Shown piece after piece: positions 35,292-48,194 of a stretch of DNA of 64,000 bases (position 1 is its first letter; each line of letters begins with the position of its first letter). The notes beneath the pieces were generated by a model that made no database searches, was not told the origin of the DNA, and saw only the letters and a program-made list of their open reading frames with translations. The stretch lies in contig NZ_LMSD01000004.1 of NCBI RefSeq assembly GCF_001428045.1, positions 194,497-258,496 on the forward strand, given 5' to 3'. The DNA comes from Paenibacillus sp. Soil750 (GTDB lineage: Bacteria > Bacillota > Bacilli > Paenibacillales > NBRC-103111). A program made the translations under genes and the position numbers.

Positions 35292-35333
35292 AACAGAAAA
35301 GCCCTCATTTAATGAGGACTTCTCTGTTTTGGC
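35292..35333. terminator. Leader hairpin of XRE copy 2
   Basis: Long stem AACAGAGAAGTCCTCATT against AATGAGGGCTTTTCTGTT with few mismatches, directly upstream of the XRE ribosome site. It could be a bidirectional terminator that insulates the island from ssrA. Confidence 0.6.
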
Positions 35334-35357
35334 GTGGACCTTAACCCTACCAATGAA

Positions 35358-35432
35358 TTTGAAGCATTTCTTTGCCGTCGGTACTTTGAAGCATTTCCTT
35401 GCCGTTGCGGCAAAGAAATGCTTCAAGTTTCA
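35358..35432. repeat. Right transposon end
   Basis: Three copies of the end motif: 35358-35377 and 35385-35404 in plus orientation, and 35407-35426 inverted. The inverted one continues to 35432 as the terminal repeat matching the left end. The first copy and its CGGTACT extension match the innermost left copy over about 30 bp, but in direct rather than inverted orientation. Confidence 0.6.
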
Positions 35433-35458
35433 GAAAAACCCGCTCCAGGAGCGGGTTT
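35433..35458 (-). terminator. ssrA terminator
   Basis: Perfect stem AACCCGCTCC/GGAGCGGGTT followed by T-rich sequence on the minus strand, just beyond the tmRNA 3' end. The transposon end abuts it without a gap. Confidence 0.85.
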
Positions 35459-35463
35459 CAAGA

Positions 35464-35825
35464 TGGAGGTGAGGGGAGTCGAACCCCTGTCCGAAAATAT
35501 TGCCACACAGGCATCTACGGGTGTAGTCACAGTTTTGATGTCACCCGAGCATCGCCCCGTAACCGGCTATGCGTTGGGTCAGCCTGATTGTCTTCCTACG
35601 TCCGACCCCAGGCGGAGACCAAACGTCGTATCCCACTATAGTTGAGCCCCTATCCCAGTCACATGGGCGATGCTGAGTAGAAGCACGCTAACAGGTTATT
35701 AAGCTGCTAAAGCGTAGTTGTTTTGTGTTTTGCCATTTAATAGGCTTTAGCGTTTTATAGTGGACGCGGCCCCACTACCCGCAACCCGCGCTCAAACTAT
35801 CCCCGTCGAATCCAAGAACACCCCC
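35464..35825 (-). ncRNA. ssrA: Transfer-messenger RNA (tmRNA)
   Basis: About 362 nt on the minus strand. The 5' end GGGGGTG pairs with CACCTCC at the 3' end to form the acceptor stem, followed by the conserved GGATTCGACGGGGATAG. The T-arm is AGGGGTTCGACTCCCCT. The resume frame encodes the proteolysis tag (A)GKTQNNYALAA, ending TAA. With SmpB it rescues stalled ribosomes and marks the incomplete peptide for ClpP-type proteases. No CCA follows the discriminator A, so CCA must be added afterwards. The gene is intact, so insertion of the island behind it has not damaged it. Confidence 0.95.
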
Positions 35826-35989
35826 GGATTGCCTTCGTAACCGTCAGAGACGGTGAAGGTTAAAGGACAAGCTGTAGAGCCAAGTTACACTTAAAATCTC
35901 TTTGTTACAGTTATTAGTATACCATAAGTAGCTGAAATATGAACACTAGGTTCATGGAAGATAAGGTGTTACCTTCCAATACATCCAAG

Positions 35990-36472
35990 CTATCTAGCAA
36001 TCTTCTGCTTCTCACGCAATGCGCGTTGAATATCGCGTTGTGCATCTTTCTTTGCAGCAGACTCACGCTTGTCGTATTGTTTCTTCCCTTTACCAATACC
36101 AATAAGAAGCTTCGCGTAGCCATTTCGGATATACACCTTCAGTGGAACGACGGTATAGCCTTCTTGCTTAGCCTGACCTAGTATTTTGGCAATTTGCACT
36201 TTCTTCAACAACAGCTTCCGCGTCCGAGTAGGATCTTCCGGATTGCTGCGGTTCCCTTGTTCAAAAGGGCTGATATGCATATTGTGTACAAAAGCTTCGC
36301 CATTCCGAATCGTCGAAAAGCTGTCGCCAATGTTGGCTTTACCTGCCCGTAAGGATTTGATCTCCGTGCCGGTCAGGACAAGACCGCATTCATACGTATC
36401 TTCAATGAAATAATCGTGTGAAGCCTTTTTATTCTGAGCGAGTAGTTTGCCATCAGCCTTTTTAGTTGCCAC
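35990..36472 (-). CDS. smpB: SsrA-binding protein
   Basis: 160 residues, the usual SmpB length. The OB-fold core shows [31 protein letters not shown] and [11 protein letters not shown] near residue 130. The basic C-terminal tail ([19 protein letters not shown]) enters the decoding site in place of mRNA. It binds tmRNA and carries it to stalled ribosomes. The ssrA gene follows 165 bp downstream on the same strand, and rnr lies about 100 bp upstream, the conserved Bacillales order. Confidence 0.97.
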   Translation of the reverse strand: MATKKADGKLLAQNKKASHDYFIEDTYECGLVLTGTEIKSLRAGKANIGDSFSTIRNGEAFVHNMHISPFEQGNRSNPEDPTRTRKLLLKKVQIAKILGQAKQEGYTVVPLKVYIRNGYAKLLIGIGKGKKQYDKRESAAKKDAQRDIQRALREKQKIAR

Positions 36473-36506
36473 GTGAGATCCTCCTCCCGCACGCTAAAAT
36501 GCAGGT

Positions 36507-36542
36507 AAATCTTGCTACAATGTGCAACCTATTGTAGCAAGA
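36507..36542. other. Inverted repeat in the smpB leader
   Basis: ATCTTGCTACAAT/ATTGTAGCAAGAT with a short loop, 35-70 bp before the smpB start. There is no T-run on the minus strand, so it is probably not a terminator; it could stabilise or regulate the smpB message. Confidence 0.5.
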
Positions 36543-36550
36543 TCAAGCCC

Positions 36551-36592
36551 GAAAAGCAAGAAGCGGCGACTATCTCCGCCGCTTCTTGCTAC
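36551..36592 (-). terminator. rnr terminator overlapping the stop codon
   Basis: Stem GCAAGAAGCGGCG against CGCCGCTTCTTGC with TTTTC after it. The TAG stop of rnr is in the loop region, so the last Lys-Arg-rich codons form the stem. Confidence 0.8.
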
Positions 36593-39500
36593 CATCGCCG
36601 TCGTCGCTCCGGCGACGACCACCTTTGGCGAGCGCGTTCACGCCGCTCGCCCAATCCATGCCGCTGCGCTCCGCAGCAGCGCCACCGCCCGCTTGGGCTT
36701 CGCCCCCAAGCGAAACCCCACGGCCACGCTCGCCGCTGCTGCCAACACCACTGTCAGTCCGACCTGCGCCGACTGACTGCAACCGTTGGCGCAAGCTGCC
36801 GCCTTCGCCAATCTTACCGCCTTTTTCGCGCTTATCGCTCCAAGGCTTACTACCACCCTTGCCGCGGCGCGTTTTCCCTTGGCCTGCTGCATTGCCTTGG
36901 AAGGCTCCACCTTGGCCTTCTCCCACGCCAATGCCAGCAATATGCTCTGCTTTGCCATCTCCACTTCCAGCAAAGCCCTCAGCTCTTCCTTGACCTTGAT
37001 CTTTCCTTCCTTGGCCTTGACCTTCGCCTTGCCCTTGACCATTTCCTTGCCACTGCCCCTGACCTTGGCCGCCATTACCTCTAGATCTTCTACGACCCTT
37101 CCCTGTTCCGACCGTGCCTTCTGTACCACCAGCGCCTTCGGCAGCCCCGCGAGCAGCCATTTCAATCCGTCGAGCAGCACCACTATCGGCGCGCCCGCGC
37201 TTCTTCCCTTGACCTGTCCCTGACGAGTCTCCGCGTTTCCCTGGATTTCCGGTTGTTTGGTTCCCAGAAGCATCACCCTGATTCGCAGTTCCGCCTTGCC
37301 CAACCACAGGTTGCGCCTTCGCAAAACCACCTTTACCTTTGTACCCGCCTTTGCCCTTTTCAGGTCTCCCGTTCGTTCCGCCTTTACCTTTATCGGATCT
37401 GCCGTTATCCGACTTACCACGGAAACCTTTAAATCCGCCTGCGCCTTTGAACTTGCCTCCACCACCACCGCCGCGGTTAAACGCACCCTCTTTGCGAGGC
37501 TTCATATCCAGCAATTCAAAATCAATCGTATGATCTTCCATACTCACCCGTGCAACTCGCACCTTAATGCTGTCGCCAAGGCGATAAATTTTGGATGTGC
37601 GTTCACCAATCAATGCGTGCTGTTTCTCGTGATGATTGTAATAATCATCGGTCAAATCGCTCAAGCGAATTAAACCTTCAACTGTGTTATCCAATTCAAT
37701 GAACATACCGAAGCCCGTTACGCTCGAGATAATACCCTCGAATTCTTCGCCGACTTTATCCAGCATGTACTGTGCTTTCTTCAGGGCTTCTGTATCACGT
37801 TCCGCATCAACAGCAACGCGCTCACGCTCGGAGGACTGCTGGGCAATATCGTTCATACGCGAAGCTAAATAATCATGTCGTATATCTGGAAGAGTTCCAC
37901 CGTTCTCCAACACTTCACGAATAACACGATGGATAACCAAATCCGGATAACGACGAATAGGTGATGTAAAATGGGAATAGAACTCCGCCGCTAAGCCAAA
38001 ATGCCCCAAGCTCTGTGCATCATACTTCGCCTGTTTCATCGAGCGCAGCATCACTTTACTAATCACGGTCTCTTCCGGTGATCCCTTAATATCTTCTAAC
38101 AATGCCTGCAAGGAACGAGCATGAATCGCCCCACCCTTACCGCCACGCATCGCATAGCCGAAGGTCGTCACGAACTCCATGAAGTTCATCAATTTCTCGG
38201 AATCTGGATCCTCATGCACCCGATACAAGAACGGCACTTTCAACCATGAGAAATGCTCAGCAACCGTCTCATTCGCGGCTAGCATGAACTCCTCGATCAT
38301 CATTTCAGCGACAGAGCGCTCTCTTTTGACAATATCAGTCGGCTTACCATCAGCATCTACGAGGATCTTAGACTCTTCAAAGTCGAAGTCAATCGCACCG
38401 CGCTTCATCCGTCTGGAACGCAACCTAGCTGCTAATTCTTCCATCCGTTTGAAGTCTTCCATTAAATACGCATATTTCTCCACGATTTCTGGCTCTGCCT
38501 CACCTGTCAGCAGCTTGCGTACATTCGTATAGGTCATTCGTTCTTTTGTTTTGATTACACTGGTAAAAATCTCATGATTAACGACCTTTAAATCCGCGTC
38601 AAATTCCATTTCACACGACATGGTCAAACGGTCTACTTGCGGGTTCAACGAACAAATCCCGTTCGATAAACGGTGCGGCAGCATCGGAATTACACGATCG
38701 GTCAAATACACGGAACATCCGCGATTATAGGCCTCAATATCAAGTGCCGTACCTTCCCGTACATAATAACTCACATCCGCAATATGCACACCTAAGCGAA
38801 GATTCCCATTTTCCAAAAGCTCCACATTCACAGCATCATCCAAATCCTTGGCATCTTCACCGTCAATGGTTACAATCGTTTTCGCACGAAGGTCACGACG
38901 ACCCTGCCCGATGATTTCTTCTTCCGTAATCGAATCTGGTGCCGCTTCTGCTTCTGCCAGAACTTCTGGTTGGAACGCCTCCGGCAATTGATGTTTGCGT
39001 ATGATCGCCAAAATATCGACACCTGGATCATCCTTATGACCCAGAATCTCAATCACTTCACCTTCAGCCGCGGAACGGCCTTCTGGATAGTTCACAATTT
39101 TCACGACGACCTTCTGTCCAGAAACAGCTCCCATAAAAGCATGCTGCGGGATGAAAATATCTCTTGTCACCCGTTTATCATCTGCAATGACGAAGGCATA
39201 CGTATCCTGACTTTGGAAAACACCAACAATCTGCGAGTTCGCCCGCGTAATTACACGTACGACTTCGCCTTCTAAACGGCCGCCGCCTTGGCTGCGCGAT
39301 GTGACTTTCACAAATACGATATCACCATTCATCGCGGTATTCAGGTCGTGCGCATTAATGTATACGTCCGGGTGCTCACGGTCCTCAGGAATTAAGAATG
39401 CAAAACCCTTCGCATGGGCTTGCAGCTTGCCTCGTACCAAATTCATCCGTTCAGGAACACCATAACGATCATTCGGGCTCCGTACAATATGACCGCTTTC

Positions 39501-39641
39501 TTCTAATTGATTAAGCATTTTTATAAAATCTTTAAACTCATTCGCGCTGCCAATTCCGAAATGCTTCTCAAGCTCTTTATAGGACATAGGCTTATAAGCC
39601 TCTTCTTGCATCAAACTTACGATTTCATTCTCTTTTATCAT
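36570..39641 (-). CDS. rnr: Ribonuclease R with a long low-complexity tail
   Basis: 1023 residues; typical RNase R is 700-800. From the N-terminus: a winged-helix domain, cold-shock domains (GDIVFVKVTSRSQGG), the RNB catalytic domain (DGEDAKDLDDAVNV with its Asp cluster, about 265-600), and an S1 domain (FEGIISSVTGFGMFIELDNTVEG, near 660-735). After residue ~745 a disordered tail of about 270 residues is rich in Gly, Lys, Arg and Gln (GQGQGQWQGNGQGQGEGQGQ). RNase R degrades structured RNA 3' to 5' and takes part in tmRNA-linked mRNA decay, which fits smpB and ssrA downstream. A basic tail is common in RNase R, but this one is very long. Confidence 0.95.
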   Translation of the reverse strand: MIKENEIVSLMQEEAYKPMSYKELEKHFGIGSANEFKDFIKMLNQLEESGHIVRSPNDRYGVPERMNLVRGKLQAHAKGFAFLIPEDREHPDVYINAHDLNTAMNGDIVFVKVTSRSQGGGRLEGEVVRVITRANSQIVGVFQSQDTYAFVIADDKRVTRDIFIPQHAFMGAVSGQKVVVKIVNYPEGRSAAEGEVIEILGHKDDPGVDILAIIRKHQLPEAFQPEVLAEAEAAPDSITEEEIIGQGRRDLRAKTIVTIDGEDAKDLDDAVNVELLENGNLRLGVHIADVSYYVREGTALDIEAYNRGCSVYLTDRVIPMLPHRLSNGICSLNPQVDRLTMSCEMEFDADLKVVNHEIFTSVIKTKERMTYTNVRKLLTGEAEPEIVEKYAYLMEDFKRMEELAARLRSRRMKRGAIDFDFEESKILVDADGKPTDIVKRERSVAEMMIEEFMLAANETVAEHFSWLKVPFLYRVHEDPDSEKLMNFMEFVTTFGYAMRGGKGGAIHARSLQALLEDIKGSPEETVISKVMLRSMKQAKYDAQSLGHFGLAAEFYSHFTSPIRRYPDLVIHRVIREVLENGGTLPDIRHDYLASRMNDIAQQSSERERVAVDAERDTEALKKAQYMLDKVGEEFEGIISSVTGFGMFIELDNTVEGLIRLSDLTDDYYNHHEKQHALIGERTSKIYRLGDSIKVRVARVSMEDHTIDFELLDMKPRKEGAFNRGGGGGGKFKGAGGFKGFRGKSDNGRSDKGKGGTNGRPEKGKGGYKGKGGFAKAQPVVGQGGTANQGDASGNQTTGNPGKRGDSSGTGQGKKRGRADSGAARRIEMAARGAAEGAGGTEGTVGTGKGRRRSRGNGGQGQGQWQGNGQGQGEGQGQGRKDQGQGRAEGFAGSGDGKAEHIAGIGVGEGQGGAFQGNAAGQGKTRRGKGGSKPWSDKREKGGKIGEGGSLRQRLQSVGAGRTDSGVGSSGERGRGVSLGGEAQAGGGAAAERSGMDWASGVNALAKGGRRRSDDGDGSKKRRR

Positions 39642-39885
39642 GTATTCTCTTCACCTTCTTGTTGTTGTTGAGCCAAGCTCTTCGATCCCGTACCCGTTTC
39701 CCTCACTCCATAGTATGCCACTTCCAGGGAAAGGATAAACTCTGTTCATATCCATCTTTCAGCCTTGCTCACACACTCGAATCGGCGTTTTGGTATACGC
39801 ACATGACTCCTCTTCCTTTATGGAGATTAGTTTCTCCAGCACATGCCCATACCAATCCGTCTATCCGATATTCGCGCTTAAAATG

Positions 39886-39918
39886 AAAAAACAGCAGGAG
39901 TATAGTTCTCCTGCTGTT
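39886..39918 (-). terminator. secG terminator
   Basis: Perfect stem AACAGCAGGAG/CTCCTGCTGTT with a T6 run on the minus strand, 15 bp after the secG stop. Confidence 0.85.
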
Positions 39919-39933
39919 ATCGTTTTATGTGTG

Positions 39934-40170
39934 TTAGCTTTTCACTACGTATGCTACGACAATAGAAAGAATAAAGAATGCAGCAGCAAGACCCATTGTT
40001 GCACGGGACAAAAATAGTTCCAAACCACGAGCTTTTTGTTTACCAAATAAGTGCTCTGCGCCACCGGAAATGGCACCGGACAAGCCTGCGCTTTTCCCTT
40101 TTTGTAAAAGGACAATCGCGATTAATCCAACCGAAGCTATGATTAACAAAATTTTCATAAAGATTAACAT
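39934..40170 (-). CDS. secG: Preprotein translocase subunit SecG
   Basis: 78 residues, the family's usual size. It has two membrane helices (about 5-22 and 55-76) separated by the conserved cytoplasmic loop [29 protein letters not shown]. SecG is part of the SecYEG channel and helps the SecA-driven insertion cycle. GGGGTG precedes the first ATG; the internal Met5 is a possible alternative. It lies upstream of rnr, in the order secG-rnr-smpB found in Bacillales. Confidence 0.95.
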   Translation of the reverse strand: MLIFMKILLIIASVGLIAIVLLQKGKSAGLSGAISGGAEHLFGKQKARGLELFLSRATMGLAAAFFILSIVVAYVVKS

Positions 40171-40370
40171 ATTAGCACCCCAATTGCCGATTCTTTGCCT
40201 TATACAACTAGCATAAGTATTTTAACATAGTTCGTCCAGGAACACAACAAATGCCCGATGTGATGCGACGAACCATTTGTGATTTACTTAGCCCCTCATA
40301 TCTTTCATCATAGGTAGGCATAATACCCTTAAAATAACAAATCTCTTTTGTCGAAAAGGAGAATATTCTA

Positions 40371-41234
40371 TTGAGTCACAACTCCTATTGGTATATAGGG
40401 TTGAGCCTGATCAGTTTATCCCTGCTAGCTTACATATGCTTCAGAAAAAATACGATCCGAAGCTTTTTGCATTTTCTGATCATGGTGCAAATCGCTTACA
40501 TCATTGAAACTGTCATTTATATTTATTTAGGTAGTTATCAGTATCACCCTAAAATAATCAAAAACTTCGCTTACTATGATAGCAATATTGGAGCGTTGAC
40601 CTCCAATATGTTTGCTGTCCCCGCCGCAGCAACCTTCTTAACGACGTTTCAACTGGGCTGGTTTTGGAAAATCGTCTTTATCGGGCTCTTTGCGGGTGTG
40701 GAATGGCTGTTCGTCAAGCTGCATATCTATACGCTATACTGGTGGCGAATTGAGTATACCTCCCTTGGGCTTCCTATTTACTTTATGGTAGCCAAACGGA
40801 TCTATTCTGACCTATTACAACCCCTCAAAGGATGGCTTCACTCGCTATTACTTTTTATGTGTACCGCTCCATTCCTCGGAACCTTCCATATCATCCCGAT
40901 CATGGTGTTCCGAAACCGATTCTACCACCCTGGCTGGTTTACCGACCCTGCTCACGATACAACCGCCTTTGCATCCATTTATTATGTATTCGGAACCCTC
41001 ATTGTCATCACATTGGTGAAGCTCCGATGGAAGCAAGGATGGATCAAGCTTTGTGTGCTAACAGCATCTTTTTATATCCTAACGCTTGTCCTAAAAAATA
41101 GTGAAATACTCGATATTCGCGTTTGGTGGGATCCCTATTATTATGTTTTGTTCCCTCTACTGATTTACGTCATCTCTAAGGCTATCAGTAAGCGTTTATC
41201 ATTCGGTCCGTCGCAGGCAAGCAATAATGCCTGA
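40371..41234 (+). CDS. Multi-spanning membrane protein (CBO0543-like), unknown function
   Basis: 287 residues; TTG start with AAGGAG 9 nt upstream. About eight hydrophobic segments alternate with short aromatic-rich loops (WFWKIVF, GVEWLFVKL, YTLYWWRIEYTSLGLP). The pattern resembles the CBO0543 family of uncharacterised Bacillales membrane proteins, but this is recognition by eye only. It is one of only two plus-strand protein genes in the core part after the island, and stands alone. Confidence 0.6.
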   Translation: MSHNSYWYIGLSLISLSLLAYICFRKNTIRSFLHFLIMVQIAYIIETVIYIYLGSYQYHPKIIKNFAYYDSNIGALTSNMFAVPAAATFLTTFQLGWFWKIVFIGLFAGVEWLFVKLHIYTLYWWRIEYTSLGLPIYFMVAKRIYSDLLQPLKGWLHSLLLFMCTAPFLGTFHIIPIMVFRNRFYHPGWFTDPAHDTTAFASIYYVFGTLIVITLVKLRWKQGWIKLCVLTASFYILTLVLKNSEILDIRVWWDPYYYVLFPLLIYVISKAISKRLSFGPSQASNNA

Positions 41235-41303
41235 TCAAACAAAACAGCGGCAGCCTAGGACTATGTTTCTCAGTCCCGGCTGACGCTTATATTGCGTGCC
41301 GAC

Positions 41304-42008
41304 TTAATCGCGATAGGACATCGCGGTAGATCTAGTAGAGCGCTGCGCTGCTTTTTTGCGCCCGAGGAATGCCTGCACCGCTTGCTTCGCACACCAAAGT
41401 GCGAACAACGTAAACCCGATCGCCCACACAATAGCAGGTATACCCGTGTGGTTGGCCAAATTACTCGCATCACCAGCACTCTGGTTTTGAAAGGCATATA
41501 CGATCAGTGAACCCGGGCCGAACACCGACTCCTCCAAGCATAAGAACGCCAGCAGCAGGTAGTAAAAATCGCGCAGCCATCTTGGCGCGAGCGCCAAAGC
41601 CAGCACGGTCATCAGAATAAAACCGAGCAGAAACGAAACGCCGAAGCTATTCCGTACGAATAGTACCAGTGACAACGCAGACAGCGCCGTCATCACCTGC
41701 AACCCTAGCTTCTGCTTGCCTCTGGCGTACGCCGAGAACAAAAACCAAGCAAACAGCGAGGCGGTCATATATCCCGCCAGCGAGACTGGGATGACAGCCC
41801 ATGACTTGGTCATGGACGAGTAGGTGACGCCGCTGTGGTCCCTGTACAGCTCGATATACATGACCTTGCCGGACAGCGCAAGTGTTGCAACTGCGTGCCC
41901 GAACTCATGCACCATCGTGTCCAGGTTTCGAAAAAATGAGGAAGGAATCCAGTGCGTGAGCACCGCGGAGCCTATTAGGAACAGGATCGTTTTTACCCAG
42001 TTGCTCAA
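41304..42008 (-). CDS. M50B-like membrane metallopeptidase
   Basis: About 234 residues from the TTG at 42008, chosen because GGAGG lies 8 nt upstream; longer forms lack such a site. A first hydrophobic segment is followed by the zinc motif V-H-E-F-G-H-A (the HExxH type), then several membrane helices and a loop GPGSLIVYAFQNQSAGDASN, as in peptidase M50B-like proteins of Firmicutes. The second zinc ligand typical of site-2 proteases is not obvious. The C-terminus is basic. It lies alone between the eno terminator and the membrane protein gene, and its substrate is unknown. Confidence 0.75.
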   Translation of the reverse strand: MSNWVKTILFLIGSAVLTHWIPSSFFRNLDTMVHEFGHAVATLALSGKVMYIELYRDHSGVTYSSMTKSWAVIPVSLAGYMTASLFAWFLFSAYARGKQKLGLQVMTALSALSLVLFVRNSFGVSFLLGFILMTVLALALAPRWLRDFYYLLLAFLCLEESVFGPGSLIVYAFQNQSAGDASNLANHTGIPAIVWAIGFTLFALWCAKQAVQAFLGRKKAAQRSTRSTAMSYRD

Positions 42009-42055
42009 AAGCATAACCTCCATTGCATCGGACGACTTTACCCCCATTATACGCC

Positions 42056-42084
42056 AAAACGGGCAGGTGTAAGCCACCTGCCCG
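42056..42084 (-). terminator. Terminator of the glycolytic operon
   Basis: Perfect GGGCAGGTG/CACCTGCCC stem with TTTT on the minus strand, 25 bp after the eno stop. Confidence 0.9.
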
Positions 42085-42108
42085 CCATATAATTACATAC
42101 GGATCTAA

Positions 42109-43431
<1,323 letters not shown>

Positions 43432-44970
43432 TTATTTTTTTAGAATTGTTACGCCAGTCATTTCTTCTGGAAGTTTCACTTCTAAGAAGTCTAACATGGT
43501 TGGTGCAATATCTGCCAAAATTCCGCCATCTCTTAGTGTAACAGATTTGTCCGTCACAATAAAAGGCACAGGATTCGTTGTATGTGCTGTGTTGCGTGAG
43601 CCGTCTGCATTCGTAACGACATCGGCATTTCCGTGATCCGCTGTGATGCAGACTACGCCGCCTTTAGCTAGAATTGCTTCGACTACTTTACCAAGACAAT
43701 CGTCTGTCGCTTCGATCGCTTTTACCGTTGGCTCAAGCAATCCAGAGTGACCGACCATGTCAGGGTTAGCAAAGTTCAAGATGATCACATCATGACGCTC
43801 TGCTTCTACTTCTTTAACCACTGCATCCGCCAATTCATAAGCGCTCATTTCCGGTTGCAAATCGTACGTCGCAACTTTCGGTGAAGGAATCAGCAAGCGA
43901 GTTTCGCCTGGTAATTCAGCATCACGACCACCGCTGAAGAAGAAGGTTACGTGTGGATATTTCTCTGTTTCCGCTGCACGAAGCTGTTTCAGACCGTTCT
44001 GAGCCAGCACCTCGCCAAGTGTGTTATCGAGATTTTTCGGTTTGTACGCTACGAAACCGTCTACGGACTCGCTGAACAGCGTCAGACAGACGTAGTAGAG
44101 GTTCTTAGCCACTTTAGGACCACGATCAAACCCACGGAAGTCTTCATTCGTGAAGACCTGGGAAAGCTGAATCGCGCGGTCTGGACGGAAGTTAAAGAAG
44201 ATTACGGCATCGCCAGATTCTACAAGTCCTACCGGCTTACCATCGTTACCAAGGATAACCGTTGGCATAACGAACTCATCATAGACGGATTTCTCGTAGG
44301 ATTCAACGATCGCTTTCAACGGATCCGTGTAGGTTGGGCCTTCGCCGTACACCATGGCGCGGTAGGATTTCTCCGTACGCTCCCAGCGCTTGTCGCGGTC
44401 CATTGCATAGTAGCGGCCTTGAACGGTCGCAATTTTGCCTACACCGACTTCTTTAATTTTGTTTAGAAGCTCTTCCATGTACCCCTTCGCCGAATCCGGA
44501 GCAACGTCGCGGCCGTCTAGGAAGGCGTGGATGTAAACTTCATGGAACTCTTCTTTTTTCGCTAAGTCTAGAAGAGCAAATAAATGCTGGATGTGACTGT
44601 GTACACCGCCGTCAGAAAGCAAACCGTACAGGTGAAGCTTCTTGCCGTTTTCTTTGGCATGACGAACTGCGCCTACAATCGTTTCATTGTCGTAAAATTC
44701 ACCATCACGAATCGATTTCGAAATCCGCGTCAGATCCTGATAAACCACACGGCCTGCGCCGATGTTCAGGTGTCCTACTTCAGAATTCCCCATCTGGCCT
44801 TCTGGCAAACCTACAGCCTCACCGCAAGCAGTGAGGGTTGTATGAGGGAACGTAGACCAGTAACGGTCATAGTTAGGCTTTTTGGCATGAGCAACCGCAT
44901 TCCCCTGCTCTTCCGAGCGGAGTCCGAAGCCATCGAGAATGATGAGTGCTACCGGTTTCGGTCTGGACAT
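43432..44970 (-). CDS. gpmI: Cofactor-independent phosphoglycerate mutase
   Basis: 512 residues from the ATG at 44970 (AGGGGG upstream), the usual family length; a longer in-frame form would extend into tpiA. It interconverts 3- and 2-phosphoglycerate with two Mn ions. The alkaline-phosphatase-like fold shows I-L-D-G-F-G (metal Asp), G-N-S-E-V-G-H (catalytic Ser) and the C-terminal metal site A-D-H-G-N-A-D. It starts 1 nt after the tpiA stop, implying translational coupling. Confidence 0.97.
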   Translation of the reverse strand: MSRPKPVALIILDGFGLRSEEQGNAVAHAKKPNYDRYWSTFPHTTLTACGEAVGLPEGQMGNSEVGHLNIGAGRVVYQDLTRISKSIRDGEFYDNETIVGAVRHAKENGKKLHLYGLLSDGGVHSHIQHLFALLDLAKKEEFHEVYIHAFLDGRDVAPDSAKGYMEELLNKIKEVGVGKIATVQGRYYAMDRDKRWERTEKSYRAMVYGEGPTYTDPLKAIVESYEKSVYDEFVMPTVILGNDGKPVGLVESGDAVIFFNFRPDRAIQLSQVFTNEDFRGFDRGPKVAKNLYYVCLTLFSESVDGFVAYKPKNLDNTLGEVLAQNGLKQLRAAETEKYPHVTFFFSGGRDAELPGETRLLIPSPKVATYDLQPEMSAYELADAVVKEVEAERHDVIILNFANPDMVGHSGLLEPTVKAIEATDDCLGKVVEAILAKGGVVCITADHGNADVVTNADGSRNTAHTTNPVPFIVTDKSVTLRDGGILADIAPTMLDFLEVKLPEEMTGVTILKK

Positions 44971-44971
44971 G

Positions 44972-45727
<756 letters not shown>

Positions 45728-45756
45728 TTAGGGCTCCTTTTATGAAAAATAATTTC

Positions 45757-46938
45757 TTATTTGTCGTTAAGTGCTACTACGCCTGGCAATGCTTTACCTT
45801 CCATGAACTCCAAGGAAGCGCCGCCGCCTGTGGACATGTGGTTCATTTGCTCAGCCAAATGGAATTTCTCCGTTGCAGCAGCGGAATCGCCACCACCGAT
45901 TACTGTATAACCTTCAGTTGTTGCACAAGCTTGTGCTACTGCACGTGTCCCGTGGGAGAAAGGCTCGATTTCGAATACGCCCATCGGTCCGTTCCAAACA
46001 ACTAGTTTGGACTTCGCGATAACGTCTGCATACATTTCACGTGTTTTCGGTCCGATGTCAATGCCTTCCCAATCAGCAGGGATGCTGTCGATGTCAACGA
46101 TTTGCACGTTAGCATCTGCGCCGAATTTATCTGCAACAACGATATCCACCGGAAGTAGGAAGTTTACACCTTTTTCTTTTGCTTTTGCAATAAAGCTAAG
46201 CGCTAGATCAAGTTTCGAATTGTCCAGAAGTGATTTACCGATTTCATAGCCTTGTGCTTTCAAGAATGTATAGGAAAGACCGCCGCCAATCAAGACGTTG
46301 TCTGCAATGTTCAGGAGGTTCTCAATGACTGCAATTTTGTCTTTAACTTTGGATCCGCCAACGATAGCTGTGAAAGGACGCTCTGGGTTGTTCAGCGCTT
46401 TGCCTAGAACATCAAGCTCTTTCTCCATCAAAAGACCGGAAACAGCTGGGATATAAGCCGCAATGCCTGAAGTCGAAGCATGTGCACGGTGAGCAGCACC
46501 GAAAGCATCATTCACGAACAGATCAGCTAGATCAGCGAAAGCTTTTGCAAGCTCTGGATCATTCTTCTCTTCACCTTCGTTGAAACGAACGTTTTCAAGC
46601 AAAAGAACGTCGCCATTTTCAAGCGCATCCACTTGTGCTTTCACGATTTCACCAACGGATTGATCCGCTTTGATCACGTTTTGACCCAGAAGCTCAGCCA
46701 ATTTCGCTGCAACTGGTGTTAAACGAAGCTCTTCGACCACTTGTCCGTTTGGACGACCAAAATGCGCAGCAAGAATAACTTTTGCGCCTTGCTCTACTAA
46801 GAATTTAATCGTAGGAAGCGTTTCTCTGATACGTGTATCGTCAGTGATTTGTCCGTTCTCTACAGGCACGTTGAAATCAACGCGAACAAATACTCTCTTA
46901 CCAGCTACTTCAACATCGCGAACACTTTTCTTATTCAT
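45757..46938 (-). CDS. pgk: Phosphoglycerate kinase
   Basis: 393 residues. It has R-V-D-F-N-V-P and H-F-G-R-P-N-G in the substrate domain, [21 protein letters not shown] in the hinge, and the nucleotide loop G-G-G-D-S-A-A-A. It makes ATP and 3-phosphoglycerate from 1,3-bisphosphoglycerate. Third gene of the operon, 167 bp after gap; a small hairpin lies in that gap, which may be a processing site. Confidence 0.98.
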   Translation of the reverse strand: MNKKSVRDVEVAGKRVFVRVDFNVPVENGQITDDTRIRETLPTIKFLVEQGAKVILAAHFGRPNGQVVEELRLTPVAAKLAELLGQNVIKADQSVGEIVKAQVDALENGDVLLLENVRFNEGEEKNDPELAKAFADLADLFVNDAFGAAHRAHASTSGIAAYIPAVSGLLMEKELDVLGKALNNPERPFTAIVGGSKVKDKIAVIENLLNIADNVLIGGGLSYTFLKAQGYEIGKSLLDNSKLDLALSFIAKAKEKGVNFLLPVDIVVADKFGADANVQIVDIDSIPADWEGIDIGPKTREMYADVIAKSKLVVWNGPMGVFEIEPFSHGTRAVAQACATTEGYTVIGGGDSAAATEKFHLAEQMNHMSTGGGASLEFMEGKALPGVVALNDK

Positions 46939-47105
46939 CGTAAAAGCCTCCTAAAAGTTTTGCTTTAGTAAAACTATCTTCGTAAGCATAAGCTCTGGCG
47001 TGTATGGTTTTCTTCCGGTTCTATCCTTTTACAGGGTAAATCGCACATAAAGAGGAGAATCTCTTCTCCCCTTCATGTGGTTTTTCCAGTTGATGAATTA
47101 TGAAA

Positions 47106-48125
<1,020 letters not shown>

Positions 48126-48194
48126 CTAAGATTACATAAATATTATATTTCAAAACGCAGCCATGAATGGCATACGTTATGATGGCAACTTCAG

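Larger units (their letters stand above)
8945..35432. mobile_element. Tn7-like transposon / genomic island inserted behind ssrA
   Basis: The left terminus begins TGTGACTTGAATCATTTCC at 8945. The right terminus read on the minus strand from 35432 begins TGAAACTTGAAGCATTTCT. The two 26-bp ends match at 22 positions and carry the start TG. Several more copies of the end motif lie just inside each end, as expected for TnsB binding sites. The middle encodes a TnsAB fusion, TnsC and two TniQ proteins. The right end lies directly after the ssrA terminator, at a fixed distance behind a conserved gene. I see no 5-bp target duplication (CCCTC at the left, GAAAA at the right), and an internal end remnant at 30604-30620 suggests a composite history. 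Mobility today is not shown. Confidence 0.65.

Noticed and set aside
36512..37673. Several overlapping plus- and minus-strand frames opposite the end of rnr
   Set aside because: The GC-rich low-complexity tail of rnr leaves all frames open; they lack ribosome sites and credible protein composition.
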